This document shows, piece after piece, positions 5,000-6,122 of a stretch of DNA of 6,122 nt. The stretch covers positions 1-6,122 of the forward strand of contig JBHGBF010000291.1 in assembly GCA_041946865.1 (NCBI GenBank), written 5' to 3'. A model generated the notes under the pieces. It saw only the letters and a program-made list of their open reading frames with translations, did not search any database and was not told the origin of the DNA. This DNA is from RPQK01 sp041946865 (GTDB taxonomy: Bacteria > Acidobacteriota > UBA6911 > RPQK01). The stretch's first letter is position 1; every line of letters starts with the position of its first letter. The position numbers were made by a program, and so were the translations under genes.

Positions 5000-6122
5000 A
5001 TGGGAGAAAAAAGCATTGAGGTCCGACGACTGGCGACTTTCCTCGATATCAGCCAGACGCTCTCCGGAACTTTGAACCTGAGGCAGTCGCTGCATCAGGT
5101 CCTCGAGAGCCTGGAACGGTTCCACGGCGTGATTCGTGGAACCGTCACTCTTCTGGATCAGGAACAGCGATGAGCTCTTTATCGAGGCTTCGAACGGTCT
5201 TTCGCTGCGCGGACAGCGGGCTCGCTACCAGCTCGGCGAGGGTATTACCGGCCGTGCCGTGGAGACCGGGAAACCGATCGTGGTCCCGCAGGTCAGCCGC
5301 GAACCCCTGTTCCTGAACCGCGCCGGAGAGAGGAAAACGGAACGAGCGGGAGGAGATCAGCTTCATCTGCGTGCCCATTTTGATCGGCCGCAAGCCTGTC
5401 GGCGCTCTGGGAGTCGACCTCGCCTTCAAGAGAGATCGTGACTACGACGGCGAGCTGAAGTTCTTTCGTGTGGTCGCCTCCATGATCGCCCAAGCCGTCA
5501 AGATCCACCGGCTGATTGAGAACGACCGCCGGCGGCTGGTTGAAGAGAACCTCCACCTGCGCGAGGAGCTGCGTGAACGCTACGACTTCTCCGGCATTAT
5601 CGGGGAGCAGCGGGCCCATGAAAAGCGTCTATGAGCAGGTCAGCCAGGTGGCTCGCACCAATACAACCGTGCTGATCCGTGGGGAATCGGGAACCGGCAA
5701 GGAGCTGATCGCACATGCCATCCACTACAATTCTCTGCGCTCGGCGAAACCTTTCATCAAGGTCAGCTGCGCCGCGCTGCCGGAAACCCTCATTGAATCC
5801 GAACTCTTCGGGTACGAGAAGGGCGCTTTCACGGGAGCTCAGGCGCGAAAAAAGGACGGTTTGAACTGGCTGAAGGAGGCACTCTCTTTCTCGATGAAGT
5901 CGGAGATCTCGACCCCCAGACCCAGGTCAAGCTTCTCCGGGTGCTTCAGGAGCGCGAGTTTGAGAGACTCGGCGGCACCGGGACCATTAAAGTGAATGTC
6001 CGGGTCATTGCGGCCACCAACAAAGATCTCGAAAAAGAGATCGCCGCGGGGTCGTTCCGGGGCAACCGCTCAGTTTTCTGCGAGCGAAGCGGCAGGCGCT
6101 TTTGGAGTTCATCATGCGCCTT
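5000..6122 (+). pseudogene. Decayed NifA-like sigma-54 activator (GAF + AAA+), truncated by window end
   Basis: Read across frame changes, this encodes a bacterial enhancer-binding protein that would drive sigma-54 promoters. Pieces: 5000-5167 (GEKSIEVRRLATFLDISQTL, start of the GAF region); 5169-5342 (DELFIEASNGLSLRG...GEGITGRAVETGKPIVV, GAF core); 5344-5604 (REEISFICVPILIGRKPVGA, GAF end, then a charged helical linker); 5606-5853 (AAA+: Walker A GESGTGKE at 5681-5704, GAFTGA at 5822-5839); 5854-6060 (Walker B GGTLFLDE at 5875-5898, then RVIAATNKDLEKEIAAGSFR). Three breaks fit one extra base each (near 5168, near 5343, in the G run 5602-5605) and one a missing A in the A run 5848-5853. At 6058-6063 the expected REDLYYRLN segment is absent and the text resumes as KRQALLEFIMR in another frame (from 6087). 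The Fis-type helix-turn-helix would lie beyond the window. No nif genes are seen, so the target is unknown. Start ATG 5000 lacks a clear ribosome-binding site. Confidence 0.82.

Noticed and set aside
5000..6122. Programmed ribosomal frameshifting in the regulator
   Set aside because: Four separate shifts in both directions, without a shared slippery site, plus an internal deletion fit decay or sequence error far better.
1..6122. CRISPR array, tRNA or rRNA genes, transposase, phage or defence genes
   Set aside because: No evenly spaced direct repeats, RNA-gene motifs or protein motifs of these kinds were seen on either strand.

Overview
This window reads as a piece of a GC-rich bacterial chromosome made of housekeeping genes, with one decayed regulator at its right edge. 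No marker fixes the taxon. The B12-dependent ribonucleotide reductase, the paired repeat built on GCCGCCTTCAGGCGG and the NifA-like GAF/AAA+ regulator together suggest an Acidobacteriota-like organism. That is inference only.

Layout, left to right. Bases 1-111 hold a perfect 6-bp hairpin and possibly the first 12 codons of a minus-strand gene that leaves the window. Thymidylate kinase (tmk, minus strand, 112-765) follows. A 65-bp divergent spacer separates it from a YggS-family PLP-binding protein (plus strand, GTG at 831). The spacer carries an extended -10 element placed so that the yggS message could be leaderless. A small DUF167/YggU-family protein (1600-1908) comes next on the same strand. 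After a 141-bp spacer with short hairpins comes the largest gene, an adenosylcobalamin-dependent class II ribonucleotide reductase (nrdJ, 2050-4758). It is complete, with its active-site and C-terminal cysteines in place.

Ten bases after nrdJ lies a near-perfect inverted repeat of about 147 bp (4768-4914). Its arms are about 62 nt, and each holds a smaller palindrome, as in a REP pair (BIME) or MITE-like element. From 5000 to the window end is a NifA-type sigma-54 activator (GAF, then AAA+ with Walker A, GAFTGA and Walker B). Its frame is broken at four places by single-base changes, and a stretch of the AAA+ domain is missing near 6060. It is annotated as a pseudogene, with poor sequence at a contig end as the main alternative.

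Functionally, tmk (dTMP to dTDP) and nrdJ (ribonucleotides to deoxyribonucleotides) both feed DNA precursor supply, while yggS and the DUF167 gene are a common housekeeping pair. I see no mobile-element transposase, CRISPR array, RNA gene or defence system. I also find no convincing undescribed system. The items most worth checking are the inverted repeat, the decayed regulator and the possible leaderless yggS start.
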